Notes: generated by a model not told the origin, from the sequence alone. A stretch of DNA of 22,721 nucleotides from Pelotomaculum sp. UBA4789 (GCA_002402945.1 DHGV01000052.1:64268-86988); one strand, 5' to 3'. Shown: positions 1 through 8,090, counted from the stretch's first letter. Numbers and translations: made by a program.

Positions 1-1
1 A

Positions 2-313
2 ATAGGTACCCCTTTAATAGGTACCACTCAGACATTTCTGACTATTGGCTCGTTTGATACTGAGAATGAAGCAAATGCCGTATTGAAATATGTTCGTTCC
101 AAGTTCGCCCGTGCGCTGCTGGGGGTCTTAAAGGTTACACAGCACAACACTTCCGAAAAATGGAAGTATGTCCCTCTTCAAGACTTCACCTCTGCGTCCG
201 ACATTGACTGGTCGAAGCCAATCCCCGAAATTGACCGGCAACTATATAAGAAGTATGGGCTTGATAAAACTGAGATCGATTTTATCGAATCGCATGTAAA
301 GGAGATGGAGTAA
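2..313 (+). CDS. Adenine DNA methyltransferase of Eco57I type, C-terminal end (partial)
   Basis: The frame is open from the left edge of the window to the TAA at 311-313, so only the last ~103 codons are visible and the true start lies outside. The visible end (for example KWKYVPLQDFT, IDWSKPIPEID, then QLYKKYGLD) matches, from memory of the family, the extreme C-terminus of Eco57I-type restriction-modification methylases, downstream of the catalytic NPPY motif in the target-recognition part. The predicted role is N6-adenine methylation of host DNA to protect it from the partner enzyme. The stop overlaps the ATG of the next gene by one base (TAATG), so the two are almost certainly translationally coupled. 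The catalytic part cannot be seen here. An internal TTG at 83 is not a credible start because the coding similarity runs through it. Confidence 0.75.
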   Translation: MGTPLIGTTQTFLTIGSFDTENEANAVLKYVRSKFARALLGVLKVTQHNTSEKWKYVPLQDFTSASDIDWSKPIPEIDRQLYKKYGLDKTEIDFIESHVKEME

Positions 314-3300
314 TGGCAAGCACAACAATTAAAACCATAAATCAGGCGAGCCCTACTATCTACGCATACACCACTCCGAATGATGCGTCAAAAAATGGCT
401 GGGTCAAGATAGGCTACACTGATCGCGATGCTGAGAGGCGCATCAAGGAGCAGACGCATACTTCCGATACAAAATATGAATTGCTCTGGTCACACGATGC
501 AAGATATGACGGCGGCGAGTATTTTACCGATAATGACTTCCATTGGTACTTGATGCAATGCGGTATTAAACGGGGCAAATTTCAGCACTCAGGGAGGCCG
601 TCTGAGTGGTTTTATATCGGCGAGGGAAAAGAGAAGCAGACTGATGAGCTGTTTAAGAAATTCGTATTCAAAGATTACAGTCAGATACAATCCCCCGCCC
701 AAGGGACACAGTACCAGCTCCGGGAGGAGCAAGCCGATGCTGTTGAGCGTACACTTGCATATATGAAATCAGGGAAGGAGCCGGCGGACTTTCTTTGGAA
801 TGCAAAGCCGCGCTTTGGAAAGACCCTTGCGACTTATGATTTCGTCCGTAAGGGTAGTTTCAGACATGTCCTGATAGTCACCAATCGTCCGGCGATTGCA
901 AATTCCTGGTATGACGATTTTGTAAAATTCATCAAATGGCAAGAACCCGATATGTTCTTTATATCCGGAACCGATTCCCTCAAGAATTCAGGCGCGTTAT
1001 CACGAGAAGAATATCTAAAGACTCTATCGAATTCTAATAATGTGGATAACTTCAAGCAAATTGATTTTGTGAGTCTGCAGGATTTGAAGGGATCGATCTC
1101 TTTTGGCGGCGACATTGAGAAGCTCGAGTGGGTAGCCAAAACCAAGTGGGATCTGCTCGTCGTTGATGAGGCGCACGAAGGGGTGGACACATCAAAGACT
1201 GATTGGGCGTTTTCAAGAATAATACGAAAGTTCACGCTGCATATGTCCGGTACTCCCTTTAAGGCCATCGCAAATAGCAAATTCAGCGCGGAGCAAATAT
1301 ACAACTGGTCATATGCCGACGAGCAAGAAAAAAAGAAAAACTGGGACTACGATATGGGCAGCAATCCATATGAGCCATTGCCTCAGCTCAACATGTTTAC
1401 ATTCCAGCTCTCCGCGATGATTGAGGAGAAGCTTCTTGAAGGGCGTACCATAGGGGAAACCACTTATGATTTTGCATTTGATCTCAATGAGTTTTTCTCT
1501 GTCGAAGAAGGTAAGACAACTTTTAAACACGAGAAGGACGTAAAGAAGTGGTTGGAGAGATTGACAAAAAACGAAAAGTATCCCTTCTCGACTCCTGCCT
1601 TGCGAAAGGAGCTGAAGCACACGTTCTGGCTCCTCGACAGAGTTGACAGCGCAAAGGCTTTGGCCAAGCTGCTCAATGATGATTCGGCGTTTATGCACCA
1701 CAAGATAATAATCGCTGCCGGTGACGGCAAGGATCTCGCCGAGGAATCCGAGGATTTTGTCTCAAATGAAAAGAGCTACAATAAAGTGCGTAAGGCCATC
1801 GCCGAAAACGACTACACAATCACGATCAGTGTCGGGCAGCTTACCACCGGCGTGACCATACCCGAATGGACAGCAGTGATGATGCTGAGCAATGTCTCCA
1901 GCCCGGCTCTATATATGCAGGCCGCATTCCGCTCACAGAACCCTTATCACTACGAGAAAAACGGCAAATACTACAAAAAAGAAAACGCCTATATTTTCGA
2001 CTTTGCCCCTGACCGCACCCTGGTGATGTTAGATGACTTTGCCAACAAGCTGGTTGGTGATGGCAGCGTTAGCGACAAGGATCGCCCGGAGAATATCAAA
2101 AGGCTGCTCAATTTCTTTCCTGTCATCGGCGAGGATGAACACGGCACCATGGTGCCTTTGGACGCAACACATGTGCTCACAATTCCAAGAACCATATTGG
2201 CGACAGAGGTGGTCAAGCGCGGCTTTATGAGTAACTTGTTATTTGCCAATATTTCTGGGATCTTCGCTTTACCAAAAGAGATCGTCGACGGTATCTTGAG
2301 CGAGCTTCCGGTCGAAAAGCAAGGAAAAAAGGATACGTCTGCAACCGCTATTGATTTGACAGGGATAGAGATCGACGAAGACGGTAACGTGGTAGTGCCG
2401 TCTGAGACTGTGATAAACAAACAAAACGAGCTTTTTGGCGACAAAGTGTATGATATCTCACCTGTAACAGATGCCATTGAACAGTCCTTCGCGGATGTCC
2501 CATCAAAATCCCATGTGCCGAAGAATGTCACCGCCAAGATCGTTGATGCTGCGATGGACTTAGCGAAACCAATCATCGTGGACACGGTCAAGACCGGTTT
2601 TGATTTGACAAATGCGCAGGCGGATAAGATTGAAAAAAAGCTCAAGGAAACTATTACCGAAAAAATAACGAAGGTCGAGAACGAAAATTACCGGAAACAG
2701 TTTGAGGTCAAGCAGAAGGCTAATGAGGAAATCAAGGTCGCAGAAGATACGCTCAGGGAAGATGAACTCGAATCAGCTGTCAAAGAGATAGAAGCCAAGC
2801 AGCAAGCGGAATTTGATGGATTGCAAGCTGAGTTTACAAAGAATCTCAACGAAACAATCAGAGAATTCATCGAAGAACAGAAGACCATACAGGTCGAGGA
2901 ACAAGCAAAGATCAAGGCAGAGAAAAACAAGAATTCAAAGGAAGAAGAAGTCCGAGGCCATCTGCGCGGATTTGCGCGAACAATTCCAAGTTTTCTGATG
3001 GCATATGGAGAGCGGGATACAAAGCTCAGCAACTTCGACAATTATACACCTGAAGAAGTATTTCTTGAAGTGACCGGAATCACGGAGAAGCAGTTCAGAT
3101 TCTTGCGAGACGGGGGGTCATATCCCGACGAAAAGACCGGTGAAGAAAAATATTTTAGCGGAGGACTGTTCAACGAAATAGTTTTCGATGAGGCGATACA
3201 GGAATTCTTGAATATACGAGAAAGGCTCGCAGATTATTTTGATGAATCCCATGAAGAGGACGTTTTCAACTACATTCCTCCGCAGGAGACCAATCAGATT

Positions 3301-3690
3301 TTCACGCCGAAACAAGTGGTGAAGATGATGGTACAAAAATTGGAGGATGAAGATCCGCATGTGTTTGAAGATCCCGACAAGACCTTTATTGATTTATTCA
3401 TGAAGTCCGGACTTTATATCACAGAATTGGTAAAACGCCTGTTCAGCAACCCGGAAATGAAAGAGAAGATACCTGATAACGACGAGCGATTAAAGCACAT
3501 TCTCGAAAAGCAACTGTATGGGCTTGCCCCCAGCGATATTATCTATCATATAGCGACGAACTATATTTTCAGTTTTGATACGGAAAACAGAATCAGCCGT
3601 AAACATTTCAAGAACGTCGATACCAGACCTGCTGTCAAGGAGGGGAAACTCGATGAACTATTGGCTGCGACATTCGATGACTTGAAATAG
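313..3690 (+). CDS. GIY-YIG-like / DEAH helicase / half-methyltransferase restriction protein
   Basis: A 1125-residue multidomain protein, probably the restriction and translocation subunit of the system begun by the upstream methyltransferase. Residues ~14-103 look like a T5orf172/GIY-YIG nuclease domain (IYAY and VKIGYT strands, R42/R43, a possible catalytic Glu at 69). Residues ~135-560 form an SF2 helicase: Walker A-like NAKPRFGKT near 163-171, DEAH at 285-288, SGTP at 312-315, TTGVTIPEW near 510 and QAAFRSQ at 536-542. Residues ~760-880 are Glu/Lys-rich and likely coiled coil. The last ~140 residues carry adenine-methyltransferase motif X (QIFTPKQVV from 995) and a motif I-like DLFMKSGLY near 1027, then LYGLAPSDIIYHIATNYIF. 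No NPPY follows before the stop, so this half-domain cannot be a complete methyltransferase. Start ATG overlaps the previous stop. Base composition looks lower in GC than the rest of the window, which suggests acquisition. Confidence 0.85.
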   Translation: MASTTIKTINQASPTIYAYTTPNDASKNGWVKIGYTDRDAERRIKEQTHTSDTKYELLWSHDARYDGGEYFTDNDFHWYLMQCGIKRGKFQHSGRPSEWFYIGEGKEKQTDELFKKFVFKDYSQIQSPAQGTQYQLREEQADAVERTLAYMKSGKEPADFLWNAKPRFGKTLATYDFVRKGSFRHVLIVTNRPAIANSWYDDFVKFIKWQEPDMFFISGTDSLKNSGALSREEYLKTLSNSNNVDNFKQIDFVSLQDLKGSISFGGDIEKLEWVAKTKWDLLVVDEAHEGVDTSKTDWAFSRIIRKFTLHMSGTPFKAIANSKFSAEQIYNWSYADEQEKKKNWDYDMGSNPYEPLPQLNMFTFQLSAMIEEKLLEGRTIGETTYDFAFDLNEFFSVEEGKTTFKHEKDVKKWLERLTKNEKYPFSTPALRKELKHTFWLLDRVDSAKALAKLLNDDSAFMHHKIIIAAGDGKDLAEESEDFVSNEKSYNKVRKAIAENDYTITISVGQLTTGVTIPEWTAVMMLSNVSSPALYMQAAFRSQNPYHYEKNGKYYKKENAYIFDFAPDRTLVMLDDFANKLVGDGSVSDKDRPENIKRLLNFFPVIGEDEHGTMVPLDATHVLTIPRTILATEVVKRGFMSNLLFANISGIFALPKEIVDGILSELPVEKQGKKDTSATAIDLTGIEIDEDGNVVVPSETVINKQNELFGDKVYDISPVTDAIEQSFADVPSKSHVPKNVTAKIVDAAMDLAKPIIVDTVKTGFDLTNAQADKIEKKLKETITEKITKVENENYRKQFEVKQKANEEIKVAEDTLREDELESAVKEIEAKQQAEFDGLQAEFTKNLNETIREFIEEQKTIQVEEQAKIKAEKNKNSKEEEVRGHLRGFARTIPSFLMAYGERDTKLSNFDNYTPEEVFLEVTGITEKQFRFLRDGGSYPDEKTGEEKYFSGGLFNEIVFDEAIQEFLNIRERLADYFDESHEEDVFNYIPPQETNQIFTPKQVVKMMVQKLEDEDPHVFEDPDKTFIDLFMKSGLYITELVKRLFSNPEMKEKIPDNDERLKHILEKQLYGLAPSDIIYHIATNYIFSFDTENRISRKHFKNVDTRPAVKEGKLDELLAATFDDLK

Positions 3691-3746
3691 TCATAAAAGA
3701 AGAATGATTTTTGGGACATCATCATGGAAACAATCAGCGTATAAAG

Positions 3747-3786
3747 AAAGACTGCACTGAAGGTTTTATCCTTCTGTACAGTCTTT
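3747..3786. terminator. Hairpin between convergent helicase and cbiA genes
   Basis: Arms 3747-3763 and 3770-3786 form a 17-bp stem with two mismatched positions around a 6-base loop (TTTTAT). It lies 57 bases after the helicase stop and ~120 bases beyond the end of convergent cbiA. The U-rich tail is interrupted (TTTACTTT-like), so it may be a bidirectional terminator of moderate strength or a boundary element of the acquired island. Nothing else was recognised in the remainder of 3691-3905. Confidence 0.55.
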
Positions 3787-3905
3787 ACTTTCGAGCCTCC
3801 GCTTTAAGAGAATCGGTCAAAAATTTTACTTGTTTTCGTAAATCTCTAATTTGAATTCCCTTTAACGGCGCTCTTATTGTTTGACGCAGGCATTTGCACT
3901 TTGTG

Positions 3906-5255
3906 TCACCCCCGGCACGTGTCCAGGAAATGGCGGGCCAGGCCGGGGTATCCCCAGAAGTCGATGTGAGCGTAGGCAGCCAGTGTGTTTGCCCGGCGGT
4001 AGCCGCAGTGCCACTGACTGCCGGAAAAGGCTGATTTGATTAGGTAAGTGGCGGGGCAGGTGATGCCTTCGACCAGGGAATGATGAAATTCATGCCCCCG
4101 TGCACTCTGGCCCGCTTTGCCCAGCACATTATCTGCTGTAAACTCAATATCAACATAACCGAACCGCTGCAGGCGGTCAGTCATAATGGTATGTCCGTCA
4201 AAGAAGCCGGCCATAGGGTGCATTTCACCGTTTTTCCCGGTGATGGACTCAGTCAGGTACATGAATCCCCCGCATTCGGCGTAGCAGTGCAGCCCTGCTC
4301 CAAGTTTACAGTTTATGTCTTCCAGCAGGCTCCTGTTCGCTGACAGTTTCCCGGCAAAGACCTCAGGAAAGCCGCCGCCAAGGTAAAGGCCGTCGATGTT
4401 TTCCGGCAGGCGGCTGTCCTTCATGGGGCTGAAGTAACGCAGTTCCGCTCCCAGTGCCACTAATACTTCCAGAGTGCTGCGGTAGTAAAAGCTGAAAGAC
4501 TCGTCCCGGGCCACTGCGATTTGAACGGGAGCGCCACTTTCGAAAGCAAGTGGACTGACCGACGGCAGGGGGCCGGCTGATCCTCCCAGGGCGATAATCT
4601 GGTCGAGATCAATCCATTCCTGCACCAGCCGGGCAGTTTTATCTATTATTTCCGCATGCTGTTCCATTTCTTCAGCCGGCAGCAGACCCAGGTGGCGGCT
4701 GGGCAGCTCGACCAATTTGTTTTTTGGTAAAAAGCCGAGCACCGGAACGCCTGTATAAGCCACGATAGCTTCTTTGACAAGCTTGTAATGGTGCTCGCTG
4801 CCTACGTTGTTTACGATCACACCGGCCAGGCGGAGGTCCTGGTCGAAAGATTTGTACCCGAGGACCTGGGCCGCGGCGCTGGTAGACATGCCGCCGGCGT
4901 CGACCACCAGAAGCACAGGGGCATTCAGCAGCTTGGCTATCTCAGCGGTGCTGCCTTCCGGGGTGGAGCCAACGCCGTCGTATAGGCCCATGACCCCTTC
5001 GATCACGCCAAAATCAATGCCCTCCATGCCATGTATAAACAACTGGATGATGTTTGGCTGGGGCATCATCCAGAAGTCCAGGTTGTAAGATATCCGTCCG
5101 GCTGCCACGGCATGGTAGCCAGTGTCGATGTAGTCCGGGCCCACCTTAAACGGCTGCACTTTGAGCCCTTTTTTTCGCAATGCCGCCAGCAGGCCTGCGG
5201 TGATCGTCGTTTTGCCCGAACCACTGTGCGTACCTGCTATGACTATTCTCTTCAT
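3906..5255 (-). CDS. cbiA: Cobyrinate a,c-diamide synthase
   Basis: Glutamine- and ATP-dependent amidation of the a- and c-carboxylates of (hydrogeno)cobyrinate, a cytoplasmic step of adenosylcobalamin synthesis; 449 residues is normal for the family. The N-terminus has the dethiobiotin synthetase-like P-loop (GTHSGSGKTT, residues 8-17) followed by FKVGPDYIDTGYH. The C-terminal half is a class I glutamine amidotransferase-like domain with LYLGGGFPE, the nucleophile in AECGGFMYL (Cys near 328) and the His in ARGHEFHHS. The start is the ATG at 5255, served by TAAGGAG at 5267-5273. A TTG at 5264 is in frame but only two bases from that site. It directly follows a cbiQ/cbiO remnant whose stop codon overlaps this ribosome binding site, so it is the surviving member of a former cobalt/cobalamin operon. 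No other cobalamin gene is visible. Whether it still has a promoter is unclear. Confidence 0.93.
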   Translation of the reverse strand: MKRIVIAGTHSGSGKTTITAGLLAALRKKGLKVQPFKVGPDYIDTGYHAVAAGRISYNLDFWMMPQPNIIQLFIHGMEGIDFGVIEGVMGLYDGVGSTPEGSTAEIAKLLNAPVLLVVDAGGMSTSAAAQVLGYKSFDQDLRLAGVIVNNVGSEHHYKLVKEAIVAYTGVPVLGFLPKNKLVELPSRHLGLLPAEEMEQHAEIIDKTARLVQEWIDLDQIIALGGSAGPLPSVSPLAFESGAPVQIAVARDESFSFYYRSTLEVLVALGAELRYFSPMKDSRLPENIDGLYLGGGFPEVFAGKLSANRSLLEDINCKLGAGLHCYAECGGFMYLTESITGKNGEMHPMAGFFDGHTIMTDRLQRFGYVDIEFTADNVLGKAGQSARGHEFHHSLVEGITCPATYLIKSAFSGSQWHCGYRRANTLAAYAHIDFWGYPGLARHFLDTCRG

Positions 5256-5270
5256 GCTGTGCAAAACTCC

Positions 5271-5771
5271 TTATACTGTATCTCTATTGCCGCTCTGTTT
5301 TATTATTTTCAGGAGGTCTTCCCTGGTCAGCGGCATAGCCCGGTTGTCGGAAACAAGTTTATTTTTCCGCAGGTGCCAGTACATTTCCACAACCAAGGGT
5401 GTTTTCAATTTTAAATTATACGCTTTTTCCCTGCCGTAGTATATATCTTCCGGTGATCCGGCAAGCTTGACACTGCCGTTATCCATGATCACCAGCTGTC
5501 CGGCCCAGGCAGCCGCCAGGTCCACGTCGTGGGTAGAAATAATGACCGTGGCGCCCCGGGCGTTCAGTGCATCGAGAAGCGCCATAAGATCCGAGGCCGC
5601 TTCCGGATCCAGGCTGGCCGTGGGCTCGTCGAGAGCGATTACCTCAGGTTCCATTGCCAGTATCTGTGAAAGTATCATTTTGCCCGCGGTGTCCATAAGG
5701 ACCATAATGGACCCGTAAACCAGGATTATCACTTCCAGCAGCAGGGATGGGAAGGGTGTCCGGTCCAGCAT
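5271..5771 (-). pseudogene. Deletion remnant joining CbiQ and CbiO (cobalt ECF transporter)
   Basis: About 166 residues in one frame built from pieces of two proteins. The first ~30 (TPFPSLLLEVIILVYGSIM then VLMDTAGKM) resemble the mid-region of CbiQ, the ECF transporter transmembrane subunit. From ILAMEPEV (near 5668) onward the sequence is the C-terminal part of CbiO: Walker B VIALDEPTASLD, the switch His in ISTHD, and the CbiO-type tail ending in a RKNKL segment. Walker A, the Q-loop and the LSGGQ signature are all missing, as is most of CbiQ, so the product cannot bind ATP normally. There is an in-frame TAG just upstream of 5771 and no recognisable ribosome binding site. The most economical reading is an in-frame deletion within an ancestral cbiQ-cbiO-cbiA operon. 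The evidence rests on recognising both families from sequence; the exact deletion point is approximate. Confidence 0.75.
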
Positions 5772-5887
5772 ACAAAACTATTGCTGTAAAGGGAAAATAT
5801 TCTTTTCGCCGCAGTATTATTAAAGGTTTTAAAAGTGATGTGTCGTATTTCTTATCAATAAATTCAAATGCGGGGAGGGAAAACTGC

Positions 5888-6841
5888 TTGGATCAGAAAA
5901 AATTAATGCTGTACCAAAACATGCTTTTTATCAGGCGTTTTGAAGAGAAGCTAACCGAGCTGTGCCAGATTGAAGGAAAACTGCCGGGCATGATTATCCT
6001 TGGCACCGGGCAGGAAGCGGTCGCGGCCGGCGTGTGCGGCGCGCTTGAGAAGGAGGATGTGATCATCAGCAACCACCGCGGCCACGGGCACCTGCTGGCC
6101 AAGGGGGCTGACCCGAAGGCGATCATGGCGGAAATATTTGGCAAGAAAACCGGCTGCAACAAGGGCAAAAGCGGCACGCTGCACATCGCGGTGCCGGAGG
6201 TGAACGCCCTGTGCACCACTACTGTCGTAGGCGGCGGTATCCCCATTGCCGTGGGGACGGCTTTTGCCCAGCAGTACAAAAAAAGTGAAGCGGTAACGGT
6301 TTGCTTTTTCGGGAACGGATCGGCGGACGAAGGGAGTTTTCACGAGTCCCTGAACATGGCTGCCTTGTGGAACCTGCCGGTGATCTTTGTCTGTGAAAAC
6401 AATGTCTACTCAGGCGCCCAGCGCATGGAGGAGCACACCAGGGTCAAGGATATCGCCATACGCGCGCAGGGCTACGGCATGCCGGGAGTGGTGGTGGACG
6501 GCAATGACGCGGAAGCTGTACTGAAGGTCACGGCCGAGGCCAGGCTGCGCTGTTTGGCCGGCGAGGGGCCGACATTGATCGAGTGTAAGACTTACCGCTG
6601 GCGCGGCCACGGCGAGGCCGACCACCAGGCTTATCAGCCAAAAGATGAGATCGCCCTGTGGATGGAGCGCTGCCCGATAAAAAAATTAGAAAACGAACTG
6701 CTTGCGGAAGGTGTCATAACAAGGCAGGATATAACAGCTCTTGAAGATGTAACTGCCATGATTGTGGAAGACGCCGTCCGCTTCGCGGAGGAAAGCCCAT
6801 TGCCGGATCCCCGCGAAGCGCTCGAAGACGTCTACGTATAA
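5888..6841 (+). CDS. TPP-dependent dehydrogenase E1 component, alpha subunit
   Basis: Alpha subunit of the heterotetrameric E1 of a pyruvate/2-oxoacid or acetoin dehydrogenase, which decarboxylates or cleaves its substrate with thiamine diphosphate. The 317-residue product has the TPP/Mg motif from FGNGSADEGS (141-150) to the paired Asn in CENN (169-172), the regulatory-loop RGHGH near 64, KGKSGTLHI, and YRWRGHGEAD near the C-terminal part. The start chosen is TTG at 5888, eight bases after GGGAGGG (5873-5879); the frame is open upstream to 5747 but that region overlaps the cbiQO remnant and does not look coding. The beta subunit gene follows 16 bases later. Substrate cannot be settled from sequence; absence of E2 and E3 genes beside it is unusual. 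AcoA of the acetoin system is the closest guess. Confidence 0.9.
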   Translation: MDQKKLMLYQNMLFIRRFEEKLTELCQIEGKLPGMIILGTGQEAVAAGVCGALEKEDVIISNHRGHGHLLAKGADPKAIMAEIFGKKTGCNKGKSGTLHIAVPEVNALCTTTVVGGGIPIAVGTAFAQQYKKSEAVTVCFFGNGSADEGSFHESLNMAALWNLPVIFVCENNVYSGAQRMEEHTRVKDIAIRAQGYGMPGVVVDGNDAEAVLKVTAEARLRCLAGEGPTLIECKTYRWRGHGEADHQAYQPKDEIALWMERCPIKKLENELLAEGVITRQDITALEDVTAMIVEDAVRFAEESPLPDPREALEDVYV

Positions 6842-6857
6842 GGAAAGGAGATTCATC

Positions 6858-7838
6858 ATGCAGCAGATTACAATGGGCCAGGCAGTCCAGCAGGCCCTGA
6901 CCGAAGAAATGCGCAGGGATCCCGATATATTTATTGCCGGTGAAGGCGTGGGGGTGGGTATCCACGAGTCCCCGGTAATGCCGACTTTCGGATTGCTAAA
7001 GGAATTTGGTCCGGAAAGGGTGAAAGACACCCCTGTTTCCGAAGCGGCCATAGCAGGATTAGCTGTGGGAGCCTCTGTTTTGGGCCTGCGCCCGGTTGTG
7101 GAAATAATGTTTAACCCGTTTTTCACCCTCGCCTCAGACCAGATTGTCAACCATGCCGCCAAGCTGCGGTACCTGTCCGGCGGCAAAAGCTCCTTTCCCC
7201 TGGTGGTCAGGATCAAGACCGGGGCCGGCTTTGGCTCTGGGTGCCAGCACTCGCACAACCTTGAGGCATGGGTTGCTCATTGCCCAGGACTGAAAGTGGT
7301 TATGCCGGCTACCGCCGCGGATGCCAAGGGCCTTTTAAAATCAGCCATCCGTGATGACAACCCGGTGATTTTCATTGAGGATATGGGGCTCTACTTTTTC
7401 CCAACGCCTGTGCCGGAGGGTGACTATACCATCCCTATTGGTGTCGCAGATATCAAGAAACCCGGGCGCGATGTGACCGTGGTTACCTGGTCCAAGATGC
7501 TCGGCGTCGCCTTTAAAGCCGCCGCCGTCCTGGGCAAAGAAGGCATAGATATTGAAATTCTTGATCTGCGGACACTGGTGCCGCTGGACAAAGAGGCCAT
7601 CATAAAATCGATCCAAAAAACAGGCCGGCTGGTTATCCTGCACGAGGCCACCCGGACCGGCGGTTTCGGCGGTGAGATTGCCGCCCTGGCGGCAGACGAG
7701 GCTTTCAGTTACCTCAAGGCTCCGGTTAAAAGGGTAACCGGGCCGGATATACCGGTGCCTTTCAGCCCGCCGCTGGAACAGTTCTACCTCCCTGATGAAA
7801 ACCAGCTGATCGAGGCTGTTAAATCAGTTTTACTCTAA
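6858..7838 (+). CDS. TPP-dependent dehydrogenase E1 component, beta subunit
   Basis: Partner of the preceding alpha subunit; beta subunits supply the second half of the TPP site and the dimer interface. The 326 residues show the usual order: MGQAVQQALTEEM, IAGEGVGV, DTPVSEAAIAGLAVGAS (with the conserved Glu contacting the TPP aminopyrimidine), then a transketolase C-terminal domain with VTVVTWSKM, DLRTLVPLD and HEATRTGGFG. AAAGGAG at 6844-6850 sits 7 bases before the ATG at 6858. The two genes form a tight operon. No terminator with a clear U-run was found after the stop, but a new promoter starts 30 bases later, so some read-through into the thiamine leader is possible. Acetoin, pyruvate and branched-chain family members are hard to tell apart by eye. 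Confidence 0.92.
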   Translation: MQQITMGQAVQQALTEEMRRDPDIFIAGEGVGVGIHESPVMPTFGLLKEFGPERVKDTPVSEAAIAGLAVGASVLGLRPVVEIMFNPFFTLASDQIVNHAAKLRYLSGGKSSFPLVVRIKTGAGFGSGCQHSHNLEAWVAHCPGLKVVMPATAADAKGLLKSAIRDDNPVIFIEDMGLYFFPTPVPEGDYTIPIGVADIKKPGRDVTVVTWSKMLGVAFKAAAVLGKEGIDIEILDLRTLVPLDKEAIIKSIQKTGRLVILHEATRTGGFGGEIAALAADEAFSYLKAPVKRVTGPDIPVPFSPPLEQFYLPDENQLIEAVKSVLL

Positions 7839-7869
7839 CAGAATTAAATTTTTGAAATAAAATATGCTG

Positions 7870-7898
7870 TTGATAAATTATGTAAAAACATATATTCT
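7870..7898 (+). promoter_or_regulatory. SigA-type promoter of the thiamine operon
   Basis: TTGATA (7870-7875) and TATTCT (7893-7898) with a 17-base spacer, in AT-rich sequence. Transcription would start near 7905, ~35 bases before the TPP riboswitch aptamer, which is the expected layout for a riboswitch leader. Confidence 0.65.
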
Positions 7899-7936
7899 AT
7901 AGACAGACATTTCAACAGTATGTATGACAAGAGAAT

Positions 7937-8026
7937 ACAGATGCAGGGGAGCTGGAGAAATCCGGCTGAGAAAGAACTTGTTCTGACCCACTGACCTGAT
8001 CTGGGTAATGCCAGCGTAGGAATTGT
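7937..8026 (+). promoter_or_regulatory. TPP riboswitch (THI box) aptamer
   Basis: The conserved blocks of the thiamine pyrophosphate aptamer are all present in order: GGGGAGC at 7947-7953, GGCTGAGAAA at 7964-7973, ACCC at 7986-7989, ACCTGATCTGGGTAATGCC near 7994-8012 and AGCGTAGGAA at 8013-8022. The P3 helix is a short hairpin (CTGGAGAAATCCGG). The closing P1 helix is AT-rich and imperfect, so aptamer ends are approximate. Ligand binding by TPP is expected to switch off the downstream salvage operon beginning at 8107, all of whose genes fit thiamine uptake or activation. Confidence 0.95.
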
Positions 8027-8050
8027 TAAGAATGCGTCGATTTGCGCATC

Positions 8051-8090
8051 AAGGCCTTTACCCACACGGGTAAAGGCCTTTATATTTATG
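8051..8090 (+). terminator. Riboswitch expression-platform hairpin
   Basis: A perfect 13-bp stem (8051-8063 with 8068-8080) closed by the tetraloop ACAC, followed by TATATTTATG. It lies between the aptamer and the Shine-Dalgarno site at 8093-8100. It is best read as the intrinsic terminator formed when TPP is bound; the U-run is short and interrupted, so reduced access to the nearby ribosome site could contribute. A smaller stem, ATGCG (8032-8036) with CGCAT (8045-8049), lies between aptamer and hairpin. Confidence 0.8.

Noticed and set aside
1989..2645. 218-codon open frame on the - strand within the helicase gene
   Set aside because: It is a shadow of the strongly supported + strand protein: Ser/Thr-rich, no family resemblance, no ribosome site. 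The same applies to other - strand frames at 834-1304, 1309-1701 and 2688-3041.
3747..3786. Terminal inverted repeat of a transposon
   Set aside because: The arms are adjacent, separated only by a loop, no transposase is nearby and no matching end was found elsewhere in the window; a hairpin terminator is simpler.
5747..5887. Upstream extension of the E1 alpha reading frame
   Set aside because: The added ~47 residues have no similarity to E1 subunits, overlap the cbiQO remnant and lack a ribosome site; TTG 5888 with GGGAGGG fits the family N-terminus.
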